DNA of 64,000 nt, from NCBI RefSeq assembly GCF_016458235.1, contig NZ_JAEMHK010000005.1:217268-281267 (forward strand), written 5' to 3'. Positions 49,680-57,890 of the stretch are shown one piece after another. The notes beneath the pieces were generated by a model. It made no database searches, had not been told where the DNA came from, and saw only the letters and a list, made by a program, of their open reading frames with translations. Each line of letters starts with the position of its first letter. Position 1 is the first letter of the stretch. The DNA is from Geomonas propionica (GTDB taxonomy: Bacteria > Desulfobacterota > Desulfuromonadia > Geobacterales > Geobacteraceae). The translations under genes were made by a program, and so were the position numbers.

Positions 49680-52210
49680 TCCTCTGGCGCGCCGGGATGC
49701 GCAACGTGCTGCGCCACCCCTGGCTCACCGTGCTGGCCGTCCTCGGCGTCGCGCTTGGCGTTGCGGTGGTCACCGCGGTGGACCACGCCAACGAGGCGGC
49801 GCAGAGGGCCTTCCGCCTCGCCGCGGAAACGGTCGCCGGGCGCGCCACGCACCAGGTCGTCGGCGGCCCCATCGGCCTGGACGAAAACCTCTACCGCAGG
49901 ATCCGGGTCGAGCTGCGCTTGCGCGGGTCTGCCCCGGTAGTCTCCGGCCATCTGCAGCTCTCTGGCCGCACCTTCCAAGTGATCGGCATCGACCCCTTCG
50001 CCGAACCTCCCCTGAGAAGTTTTTCCTCGCGCTTCACCGACCGCGGCGTGCTCACCGATCTCATGACCCGGCCCGGCACGGTGCTGATGCTCCCGGAGAC
50101 CGCCGCTGAACTCGGCCTGAAACGCGGCGACTCTGTCCCAGCCGACAGCGCGGGCGTCAGGCGAGAGCTCGTGCTAGCCGGATTCCTGGAACCTCCGGAC
50201 CAGGTGAGCCGGGTGGCGCTCGCCTCGGTGCTTATCTGCGACATCGCCACGGCGCAGGAACTGCTGGGACAGGTCGGGCGCCTGTCGCGCATCGACCTGG
50301 TGCTGCCCGAAGGGGAGGCGGAGGCGCGGGCGCTCAAGGAGGTGCGTGCGGTCCTTCCTCCCGGCGCCGATATCGTTACCGCCGGGGCCAAGGCCGGCGC
50401 GCTGGACCAGATGACCCGCGCCTTCCGGCTCAACCTGAAAGCCTTGAGCCTGCTCGCCCTCGTGGTCGGCATGTTCCTCATCTACAACACGATGACCTTC
50501 TCGGTGGTGCGCAGGCGGCGGTTGATCGGTATGCTGCGCGCGCTCGGGGTGAGCCGCCGGGAGGTCTTTGCCATGATCTGCGCCGAGGCACTCCTGATCG
50601 GCATCGCCGGCACCGTTGCCGGGCTGGCGGCGGGTGCGCTGTTAGGCTCGGAACTGACCCGCCTTGTGACGAGGACCATCAACGACCTCTACTTCGTCAT
50701 GGAGGTGCGCCGGGTGCCGCTGCTGCCCGGCGCGCTCTGGAAGGGGGCGCTCCTCGGTGTGGCCGCCACCCTGGCCGCCACCATACCTGCAGCCCTTGAG
50801 GCGACCGGTGCGCCGCCGCGGGCAGTGCTGTCGCGCTCGCAGGCGGAGAGCCGCCACAGGAAACTCCTCCCGCTGGCGACTTGCTGCGGCGTGCTGTTGA
50901 TCGCGGCCGGATGCGGGTTGTTCCTCACCGAGCGCGGCGGCGTCGTGGGCGGCTTCATCGGGCTCTTCGCGGTTATTGTCGGCTACACCCTCTTGGTCCC
51001 CGCCGCCGTCATGCTTCTTAGTGCGCTGCTGCGCCCCGTGCTCGAGCTGCTGTTAGGAAGCCTGGGCAGAATGGCTGCCCGCGGCGTGGTGGTGTCGCTG
51101 TCCCGCACCGGGGTGGCCACGGCGGCGCTGGTGGTCGCTGTGTCCGCCGGCATCGGTGTCGGCATCATGGTGGGCGGCTTCCGGCTCACGGTGCAGAACT
51201 GGCTTGCCAACTGGCTGCAGGCCGACGTCTACTTGACCTCCGCCGACCGCGGCGGCGGCCGCTATCGCCCTCCACTCGACCCGGCCCTGGTGCGCCGCCT
51301 CTCCGGCCTGGAGGGGGAGGCGCAGGTGACCCTGTCGCGCCGGGTCCGCATCGAAGGCGCTGCCGGGGCAACGGAGGTCTTCTCGGTGCAGGTTCCGGAG
51401 CGCACCTTCCTGCGCTACCCCTTTAAAGAGGGTGATCCCGCCCGCGCCTGGAGCGGCTTTCACAGGGGCGAGGCGGTGCTCGTTTCCGAGCCCTACAGTT
51501 ACCGCCACCACCTCCATCCCGGGGGGAGCGTCACCCTGCGCACCAGCCGCGGCGACAGGCGTTTTCCCGTTGTCGGCGTCATCTACGACTACGGCTCCGA
51601 TACCGGCATCGTCATCATGAGCCGCGCCGGTTACGTCGCCAACTTTTCCGACCAAAGCGTCGATGCGATGTCCTTCACCGCCGGGAAGAGGGTGAGCGTG
51701 GCGCGGCTCCTGGAACTGGTACGCGCGAGGGCAGGGGGGGAGCAGGTGACGGTGGTTTCCAACGCGCAGTTGCGCCAGGCGACCGTCGAGGTCTTCGACC
51801 GCACCTTCGCCATCACCGGGGTGCTGCGCATGCTGACCATGCTGGTGGCCTTCGTGGGGATTCTCTCGGCGCTGATGGCGATGCAGGTGGAGCGGGCTCG
51901 TGAGCTCGCCGTGCTGCGCGCCATCGGGCTCACTCCTGGGCAGGTTTGGGGCGTGGTCTGCGGCGAAACGGTGCTGATCGGTCTCATCGCCGGGCTGCTG
52001 TCGCTCCCCCTGGGGATCGCCGAAGCCCTGGTGCTGATCTACGTGGTCAACCTGCGCTCCTTCGGCTGGACCATGCAGGTCGCCATCTCTCCGACGCAGC
52101 TCGGCGAGGCGATGCTTCTGGCAGTGACGGCGGCTTTCCTTGCGGGAATCTATCCCTCGCTCAGGATCGCCCGCACCTCTCCCGCACTGGCGCTGAAGGA
52201 GGAGGGCTAG
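49676..52210 (+). CDS. FtsX-like (MacB/LolCE-type) ABC permease
   Basis: 844 residues with two FtsX repeats. TM1 ([20 protein letters not shown]), a large periplasmic domain, three helices ([40 protein letters not shown]), then a second set, another periplasmic domain ([20 protein letters not shown]) and a final three-helix FtsX module ending [20 protein letters not shown]. It pairs with the overlapping ATPase. Such permeases with two FtsX domains often export lipids or peptides and work with a periplasmic or outer-membrane partner; the AttH-like protein starts 1 bp after the stop. Confidence 0.9.
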   Translation: MILWRAGMRNVLRHPWLTVLAVLGVALGVAVVTAVDHANEAAQRAFRLAAETVAGRATHQVVGGPIGLDENLYRRIRVELRLRGSAPVVSGHLQLSGRTFQVIGIDPFAEPPLRSFSSRFTDRGVLTDLMTRPGTVLMLPETAAELGLKRGDSVPADSAGVRRELVLAGFLEPPDQVSRVALASVLICDIATAQELLGQVGRLSRIDLVLPEGEAEARALKEVRAVLPPGADIVTAGAKAGALDQMTRAFRLNLKALSLLALVVGMFLIYNTMTFSVVRRRRLIGMLRALGVSRREVFAMICAEALLIGIAGTVAGLAAGALLGSELTRLVTRTINDLYFVMEVRRVPLLPGALWKGALLGVAATLAATIPAALEATGAPPRAVLSRSQAESRHRKLLPLATCCGVLLIAAGCGLFLTERGGVVGGFIGLFAVIVGYTLLVPAAVMLLSALLRPVLELLLGSLGRMAARGVVVSLSRTGVATAALVVAVSAGIGVGIMVGGFRLTVQNWLANWLQADVYLTSADRGGGRYRPPLDPALVRRLSGLEGEAQVTLSRRVRIEGAAGATEVFSVQVPERTFLRYPFKEGDPARAWSGFHRGEAVLVSEPYSYRHHLHPGGSVTLRTSRGDRRFPVVGVIYDYGSDTGIVIMSRAGYVANFSDQSVDAMSFTAGKRVSVARLLELVRARAGGEQVTVVSNAQLRQATVEVFDRTFAITGVLRMLTMLVAFVGILSALMAMQVERARELAVLRAIGLTPGQVWGVVCGETVLIGLIAGLLSLPLGIAEALVLIYVVNLRSFGWTMQVAISPTQLGEAMLLAVTAAFLAGIYPSLRIARTSPALALKEEG

Positions 52211-52211
52211 C

Positions 52212-53387
52212 ATGCGCCGGATCCTGATCTCAGCGGCGGCTGCGGCCTGCGCCGTACTGCTGATGTGGTACTCCTGGTCCGCCCTGCGCCCGTCCGGTGG
52301 TACCCGCCAGGAGACCTTAAGCGTGGCACAAACCCTGGGCGGTTCCGCCGCGGCCGGGTATCTGCGTGCCGATAAGCCGCGTCGTTTCTCCTTTCCCGCC
52401 GATCATGGGCCGCACCCAGGCTTTCGCAACGAGTGGTGGTATTTCACCGGCAACCTGCAGGCCGCCGACGGTCGCCGCTTTGGCTACCAACTTACCTTCT
52501 TCAAGACCGCACTTACCCCGGCAGCCGTGAGCCGCGGCTCCGCCTGGGGGACCAACGAGGTGTACATGGCGCACTTCGCTGTCACTGATGTGGCGGGGGA
52601 GAAATACCGCTTCGCCGAGCGCTTCAGCCGGGCCGCGCTGGGACTTGCCGGTGCCGGGGGCACGCCGCTCGCGGTGCGCCTGGAGGATTGGTCCGCGCAG
52701 CAGACCTCGCCCCGCCCCTGGGGTGTCCGGTTGAGCGCCGCCGAGCCCGACTTCGCCCTCGACTTCAACTTGGCCAGCATCAAGCCGGAGATCTTGAACG
52801 GGGCAGGGGGGCTCAGCCGCAAGGGAGCCACGCCCGGCAACGCCTCGTACTATTACTCCATCCCGCGTATGGCGACCACCGGTACCTTGCGCATCGGCAA
52901 GGAACGGTTCACCGTGAAAGGACTCTCTTGGCTGGACCGGGAATGGAGCACCAGCGCTTTGGAGCCGGACCAGGTCGGCTGGGACTGGTTCGCGCTGCAG
53001 CTCGACGACGGCAGGGACTTGATGTTCTACCAACTGCGCAGGCGCGACGGCAGCAGCGATCCCTTTTCCGGCGGGACGCTGATCGCCGCGGACGGGCGCG
53101 CGAGAGCGGTGACCCGCGATGAGGTGCAGTTGGAGGTCGTGAGTTGGTGGGAGAGTCCTGTCAGCGGCGCCCGCTATCCCTCGACCTGGCGTTTGCGCAT
53201 CCCTTCGCAGGGGATCGCCCTGGAAGTGGTGCCGAGGCTTGCCGATCAGGAGCTGCTTACTGCGTTTCGCTATTGGGAGGGGGCAGTCGAGGTGCGCGGT
53301 TTGGATGGGAGTCCCAGCGGATCGGGGTACCTAGAGATGACGGGGTACCTGGGTGCCGCCGCGGAAAACAAGGGACCGTTGCGCTGA
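52212..53387 (+). CDS. AttH/CrtC-type lipocalin-like protein
   Basis: 391 residues, N-terminal signal anchor (LISAAAAACAVLLMWYSWSA), then a duplicated lipocalin-like (CrtC/AttH) barrel: FPADHGPHPGFRNEWWYFTG, YQLTFFKTALTPAAVSRGSA, YMAHFAVTDVAGEKYRFAER and SWLDREWSTSALEPDQVGWD, DWFALQLDDGRDLMFYQLRR. The NEWWYFTG and WLDREW motifs are conserved in the family, which includes carotenoid hydratase CrtC and AttH. It is the last gene of the ABC/FtsX set; GGAGGAGGG precedes the ATG. Export of a hydrophobic compound by this trio is inference. Confidence 0.88.
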   Translation: MRRILISAAAAACAVLLMWYSWSALRPSGGTRQETLSVAQTLGGSAAAGYLRADKPRRFSFPADHGPHPGFRNEWWYFTGNLQAADGRRFGYQLTFFKTALTPAAVSRGSAWGTNEVYMAHFAVTDVAGEKYRFAERFSRAALGLAGAGGTPLAVRLEDWSAQQTSPRPWGVRLSAAEPDFALDFNLASIKPEILNGAGGLSRKGATPGNASYYYSIPRMATTGTLRIGKERFTVKGLSWLDREWSTSALEPDQVGWDWFALQLDDGRDLMFYQLRRRDGSSDPFSGGTLIAADGRARAVTRDEVQLEVVSWWESPVSGARYPSTWRLRIPSQGIALEVVPRLADQELLTAFRYWEGAVEVRGLDGSPSGSGYLEMTGYLGAAAENKGPLR

Positions 53388-53405
53388 GGCCGCATGGCAG
53401 GCAGA

Positions 53406-53500
53406 GGGGGCTGGCTCCGCAGGTGCCTGTCCCCCTAGCGGGACGCTCATTTAAGCCCTGCCGACAGGGGGACAGGCTCCTCGCGGAGCCAGTCCCCTCC
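53406..53500. repeat. Dispersed GGCTGGCTCCGC repeat, inverted pair
   Basis: GGGGGCTGGCTCCGCAGGTG, CCTGTCCCCCT is answered by AGGGGGACAGGCTCC, TCGCGGAGCCAGTCCCCTCC. The two arms form a long imperfect hairpin between the AttH gene and the tRNA terminators. Related to the element at 34948. Confidence 0.8.
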
Positions 53501-53534
53501 GTCGAGAGCTCCGGTCGCTAATAGAGCCAAAAAG

Positions 53535-53564
53535 AAAGCACCAAGCGATATCGCCCGGTGCTTT
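53535..53564 (-). terminator. Second hairpin after tRNA-Ala
   Basis: AAAGCACC / GGTGCTTT with inner GCGATATCGC; on the minus strand followed by CTTTTTGG. Confidence 0.6.
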
Positions 53565-53600
53565 GTCGTTGATGAGCTGGTTGTGTGAAGTGTAGCAACA

Positions 53601-53631
53601 AAAAAGGACCTAGAAAAAATCTAGGTCCTTT
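53601..53631 (-). terminator. Terminator of tRNA-Ala
   Basis: AAAGGACCTAGA / TCTAGGTCCTTT stem, A-rich loop, followed on the minus strand by TTTTTGTT. Confidence 0.85.
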
Positions 53632-53639
53632 GTAATTGA

Positions 53640-53715
<76 letters not shown>

Positions 53716-53730
53716 ATCTAAGGAGTCCTG

Positions 53731-53759
53731 TTTATAGCAAACGGTGCTGTGACTGTCAA
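53731..53759 (-). promoter_or_regulatory. Promoter of tRNA-Ala
   Basis: On the minus strand TTGACA (53759-53754), 17-bp spacer, TATAAA (53736-53731), 16 bp before the mature 5' end. Confidence 0.8.
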
Positions 53760-54099
53760 TATATAATTCTGCACTGGATGTAAAAAAGTTTCTACCGCAC
53801 ATCCGCACTGGTTGCGGCTCTACGGCCTGTGCACGCATGATCTGTCTCTTCCCCATGCAGCGTCATACTATAGCACCTTATTATTGACTTCATTTCCACC
53901 TTCCTGTGCCGAATAGGTAGGGTAAGGGGCCGGCGAACTCTGCTTATCGATTGCTCCTATGCAGTCGTTGGGTCCGCGATCCGATACGACAAGAACAACT
54001 GCAGGCACACCGGTGGACCTCTCGCCGCGGCTGCCTATCGACCGTACGCCAGATCCTGTTGTATCAACTATCGGCCGAGTACTCTGACGCCCCGGGAGA
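53760..54099. other. Intergenic region, 340 bp
   Basis: Between tRNA-Ala (minus) and the GGDEF/EAL gene (plus). I see no gene, clear promoter or hairpin terminator. Confidence 0.5.
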
Positions 54100-56997
54100 G
54101 TGGTTGAGGTGAAATCCGATTCCCAAAATTCCTTCCAGAACAACGGCTCCGTAAAAACAATCCTCTCTAGAGCTGTAGTTACCGTCCTGGTCTGGACCCT
54201 GCTCTTGGTCCTTGCCGCGTGGTGGAACGTTCGCGTCGCCTATCAGCAGGCTTTCGAATTGGCCACAACGCAGGCACAAGTGGCACTTGCCAAGGACCTC
54301 GCCTTCAGGAAGTGGGCCTCCAAACGCGGCGGGATCTATATGGAGGTCGGGCCGCTGGTCTCGCCGAGCCCCCTTCTGAATCACGTTCCGGACCGCGACC
54401 TGTTGACCGACCGGGGCGTGCACCTGACGCTGAAAAACCCGGCCATGATCATGAACGAGATCACCCAGGAAGTGCCCCACTTTAACGGCATCAATACCAG
54501 GATCACCTCGAGGCTTTACATCAACCCTGTTGATGCCCCGGACGAGTGGGAGCGAACCGCGCTGTTCATCGTGGAGGGCACCCGCGAGAATTACCATACT
54601 GCCACGCTCATCAACGGGAAACCCTACTTGCGCATGATGCAGCCCATGGTCATGGAACCGTCCTGCCTCCAGTGCCACGCCTGGACCGGTATCAAGGTAG
54701 GTGAACTTCGTGGTGGTACCGACGTCTCTATACCGTTGGCGCCTTTTTATGCCGCGGCGGGAAAGCAGGGCAGGGGCATCGCGGTCAGTCATGGCGCCAT
54801 CTGGCTCCTCGGTCTTGTCTCGGTCGGTTTCATCACGCGCCGTACTATCCGTGTCGAGTTGGAGCGGTGCCAACAAGAGACCCAGCTCAAGGAGAAAAAC
54901 CTGGAGCTGCAGGATTCCAGGCAGTACCTTTTGACCATCATCGATTTCCTCCCCGATGCGACCCTGATCATCGACAATGCCGGTAAGGTGGTGGGGTGGA
55001 ACCGGGAGTTGGCCAGGCTGACGGGCGTGCCTGCGGCAAAGATGATCGGTCGCGGCGACTTGGAATACTCCATTCCTTTATACGGCCACCGGCGCCCCCT
55101 TTTGATCGACCTCGCTTTGGACCCCAGCCGCGAAGGAGACGTGAACTATGAAGGGTTTACCCGCAACGGCGACATTGTGCATGGCGAGTGCTACGCCACC
55201 GGTCTTGGTGAGACCCCTGCCTACCTGACCACAGCCGCCTCGGTGCTGCGCAACTCGAAAGGTGAGGTTATCGGCGCCATCGAGTGTATCAGGGATAACA
55301 CGGAGCAGATGAAGGCCCAGAAGCGGATCATGTTGCTTGCCAAGATCTTCAATGAGAGCGGCGAGGCTATCGTTATAACTGACAGCGAAAACAGGATCAT
55401 GGAGACCAACAAGGCCTTCGCCCAGTTCACCGGTTACTCCCGCGAGGAAGCGCTGGGCAGGAACCCGCGGGTGCTCAAGTCCGGTATAGAGGACAAGACG
55501 TTCTACGAAAACATGTGGCGCTCCATCCTGGAAACGAACTACTGGCAGGGAGAGATCTGGGACAAGCGCAAGGACGGGTCCCTCTATCCCAAGTGGCTCA
55601 CCATCACGGCCATTCGCGGCGCAGACAACATCATAACCAACTACTTCGCCTCCTTCTCGGACATCACCCAGCGCAAGGTCGCGGAGATGCGTATCCAACA
55701 GTTGGCGCATACCGACACCCTCACGTCTCTCCCAAACCGGCATACCCTGGTGGAGCGGTTGACACAGGCTCTTGAACAAGCCAAGCGGGAGCGGCACTCG
55801 CTTGCTGTCCTCTTCATCGACCTGGATCGTTTCAAAATGATCAACGACACACTGGGCCATCACGTAGGGGACTTGTTGCTCAAGGAGGTGGCGTCTAGAC
55901 TCAAGGGCGCACTGCGAGCGGAGGATATCGTGGCCCGCTTTGGCGGCGACGAGTTCGTGGTGGTGCAGCCCCGGACCCGGTCGCAGGTCGAGCCCGCGCA
56001 TCTGGCAGAAAAGATCCTGAAGACGGTGGCCGCCCCCTACTTCCTGGACAACAACACGGTCTACACCAGTCCCAGCATCGGTATCAGCGTCTTCCCCAGC
56101 GACGGAACCACCGTGGCCGAACTGTTCAAGAACGCCGATGCCGCCATGTACCATGCCAAGGCCGCCGGGCGCAACACGTACCAGATGTTCACCAAGGAGA
56201 TGCACACCGCCGCTCGTCAGCGGCTCGCCATCGAGAACAGCCTGCGCAGCGCGATCGCCAACGACGAGTTTGTGCTCCATTACCAGCCCCAGGTGGAACC
56301 GGTCAGCGGCAGGCTGGTTGGCTTAGAGGCGCTGGTGCGTTGGCAGAACCCGGAGGACGGTTTGGTCTTCCCCGACAGCTTCATTCCCGTTGCCGAAGAG
56401 ACCGGGATGATTCTCGAGATCGGTCGGCAGGTATTCGAGAAGGCCTGTCGACAGGCCGCACGCTGGCGGGAAGCCGGGCTCCCTCTGGTGAGGATCGCGG
56501 TCAACCTTTCCGCCCGGCAACTGCGGCAGCCAGATCTTCCGGACATGCTGGCGGCGATCATGAAGGAGTGCGGCGCGGACCCGGAAATGATCGAGCTTGA
56601 GGTGACCGAGAGCATGACCATGGAGCGCCCCGTGGAAAGTATCAGGATATTGGGTGCGCTGAAGTCTATGGGGATTGGTCTTGCCATCGATGATTTCGGG
56701 ACCGGGTATTCTTCACTCAGCTATCTGAAACTCTTCCCGGTGGACAAGCTGAAGATCGATCGGTCCTTCGTGAAGGATATCGAGGTCGATCCGGACGACG
56801 CCGCCATCGCCTCCGCGACCATTGCCATGGCGCATACCCTGGGCAAGAAGGTGGTGGCAGAGGGTGTGGAGACCCAAACTCAGCTCGATTTCCTGGTTCA
56901 GCACGGCTGTGACATCATCCAGGGGTATTTCTACAGTAAGCCTCTGTCAGCAGAGGATGCCGAGCAGTATCTGGTGCAGCGTGCCGGCAATGGCTAG
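54100..56997 (+). CDS. Haem-binding (DUF3365) PAS-GGDEF-EAL protein
   Basis: 965 residues. TM about 25-45, then a periplasmic DUF3365-type sensor with one c-type haem site CLQCH (Cys189, Cys192, His193), a second TM about 230-248, PAS (about 285-400, FLPDATLIIDNAGKVVGWN), PAS (about 410-530, IFNESGEAIVITDSENRIME), GGDEF intact (615-619) with an I-site RAED five residues before, and EAL intact (743-745) with DDFGTGYSSLSYL. It could both make and break c-di-GMP in response to redox state or a ligand at the haem. GTG at 54100 is used; GTG at 54109 is an alternative. Single gene. Confidence 0.93.
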   Translation: MVEVKSDSQNSFQNNGSVKTILSRAVVTVLVWTLLLVLAAWWNVRVAYQQAFELATTQAQVALAKDLAFRKWASKRGGIYMEVGPLVSPSPLLNHVPDRDLLTDRGVHLTLKNPAMIMNEITQEVPHFNGINTRITSRLYINPVDAPDEWERTALFIVEGTRENYHTATLINGKPYLRMMQPMVMEPSCLQCHAWTGIKVGELRGGTDVSIPLAPFYAAAGKQGRGIAVSHGAIWLLGLVSVGFITRRTIRVELERCQQETQLKEKNLELQDSRQYLLTIIDFLPDATLIIDNAGKVVGWNRELARLTGVPAAKMIGRGDLEYSIPLYGHRRPLLIDLALDPSREGDVNYEGFTRNGDIVHGECYATGLGETPAYLTTAASVLRNSKGEVIGAIECIRDNTEQMKAQKRIMLLAKIFNESGEAIVITDSENRIMETNKAFAQFTGYSREEALGRNPRVLKSGIEDKTFYENMWRSILETNYWQGEIWDKRKDGSLYPKWLTITAIRGADNIITNYFASFSDITQRKVAEMRIQQLAHTDTLTSLPNRHTLVERLTQALEQAKRERHSLAVLFIDLDRFKMINDTLGHHVGDLLLKEVASRLKGALRAEDIVARFGGDEFVVVQPRTRSQVEPAHLAEKILKTVAAPYFLDNNTVYTSPSIGISVFPSDGTTVAELFKNADAAMYHAKAAGRNTYQMFTKEMHTAARQRLAIENSLRSAIANDEFVLHYQPQVEPVSGRLVGLEALVRWQNPEDGLVFPDSFIPVAEETGMILEIGRQVFEKACRQAARWREAGLPLVRIAVNLSARQLRQPDLPDMLAAIMKECGADPEMIELEVTESMTMERPVESIRILGALKSMGIGLAIDDFGTGYSSLSYLKLFPVDKLKIDRSFVKDIEVDPDDAAIASATIAMAHTLGKKVVAEGVETQTQLDFLVQHGCDIIQGYFYSKPLSAEDAEQYLVQRAGNG

Positions 56998-57029
56998 TGA
57001 AAGGAATGTGACAGTTTAGGCGAAGTTAC

Positions 57030-57058
57030 TTGACCCAGGTTCGTTTTGTTGGTATAAG
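57030..57058 (+). promoter_or_regulatory. Promoter of tRNA-Leu
   Basis: TTGACC (57030-57035), 17-bp spacer, TATAAG (57053-57058), 44 bp before the tRNA. Confidence 0.8.
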
Positions 57059-57102
57059 ATGTCTCTCTTTTGTGGCGGGATCAGTTCCGTTATAAAAAGA
57101 CG

Positions 57103-57186
57103 CCGGAGTGGTGAAATTGGTAGACGCACTGGACTCAAAATCCAGCGCCGCAAGGCGTGCCGGTTCGACCCCGGCCTCCGGTACCA
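57103..57186 (+). tRNA. tRNA-Leu(CAA)
   Basis: 84 nt with class II variable arm: acceptor GCCGGAG/CTCCGGT with encoded ACCA end, D-loop AATTGGTAGAC, anticodon stem TGGA/TCCA with loop CTCAAAA (anticodon CAA), variable arm GCGCCGCAAGGCGT, T-loop TTCGACC. Reads UUG. Confidence 0.97.
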
Positions 57187-57195
57187 TCAATATTT

Positions 57196-57230
57196 AAGGG
57201 TTCAGCTTCTAAGAGGCTGAACCCTTTTTT
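57196..57230 (+). terminator. Terminator of tRNA-Leu
   Basis: AAGGGTTCAGC / GCTGAACCCTT stem, loop of eight, then TTTTATT. Confidence 0.9.
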
Positions 57231-57264
57231 ATTGTCAACCACATATCGAGCGGGCCGTCCTACT

Positions 57265-57444
57265 GTGGAAGGAGTATCAAAAGCGCAAGAAGGGGCGACT
57301 GTAGGGTTTGAGCAACTGGCCCAAGAGGTTCAGAAACCCTGCAAGAGCCTGCATCGTATGCTTTCCGCCAGCGGCAACCCTACCATGGAAAACCTGTCCG
57401 CCATCTTCGCCACCATGAAAAAGACGCTTCGTGTCCGGGTCTAG
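57265..57444 (+). pseudogene. Truncated HigA/antidote-type antitoxin fragment
   Basis: The frame encodes GATVGFEQLAQEVQKPCKSL, HRMLSASGNPTMENLSAIFA, TMKKTLRVRV*. This is the C-terminal half of a small antidote-type (HigA-like) DNA-binding antitoxin: FEQLA helix, KSLHRMLSxSGNPTxENL turn and recognition helix. The N-terminal ~45 residues of such proteins are absent; upstream codons in this frame run into the tRNA terminator. There is no toxin partner nearby and no good ribosome-binding site. Directly downstream of a tRNA, it looks like the relic of an integrated element. It could instead be a very short functional protein from GTG 57265. Confidence 0.55.
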
Positions 57445-57500
57445 ACCACGGTGACCGCAGTCTAGACCTTCCATTTCATTCCCTAGCAGCATCCTGTGTA

Positions 57501-57537
57501 CAAAGGCTTAGCTCTCATGGCGAAGCCTTTGTTTTTT
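57501..57537 (+). terminator. Terminator after the antitoxin fragment
   Basis: CAAAGGCTT / AAGCCTTTG stem, 13-base loop, then TTTTTTCC. Confidence 0.75.
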
Positions 57538-57890
57538 CCCGTTGTCATTCCAGTTACTCTCGCCCGTACCGTACTGACTGTTCTGCTAACGCGGCTGATC
57601 AAACGATCTCTTCTCGCAGTAGAAGAAACTTTACATTGATTATGGTTAACTACACATGTTAATTTGCGCATGTTGTTTCCACGACCACAAATTCCGTGGT
57701 GGCCTGAAAGGTAAGAAAGCTTGTGAAAAACGTCACGAGTTCCAGGTGACGAGTTGCAATTCATCCTCACATTCTACAGCTTTCACGTCTGACTCATTCC
57801 ATCGCCTCCAACTACGTCATTAAAACGTTCTAGTGCCTCTACTGAGGTAGCAACAGGATTTCTACTCTCTACAAAGGATGACCAGGATAC
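57538..57890. other. Intergenic region, 353 bp, AT-rich
   Basis: Lower GC than its neighbours. A minus-strand frame of 95 codons (57483-57770) spans the terminator and lacks family features. No clear promoter for the rhomboid-fusion gene was found. Confidence 0.5.

Noticed and set aside
57483..57770. Minus-strand frame of 95 codons
   Set aside because: Runs through a terminator hairpin, has no ribosome-binding site and no similarity I recognise.
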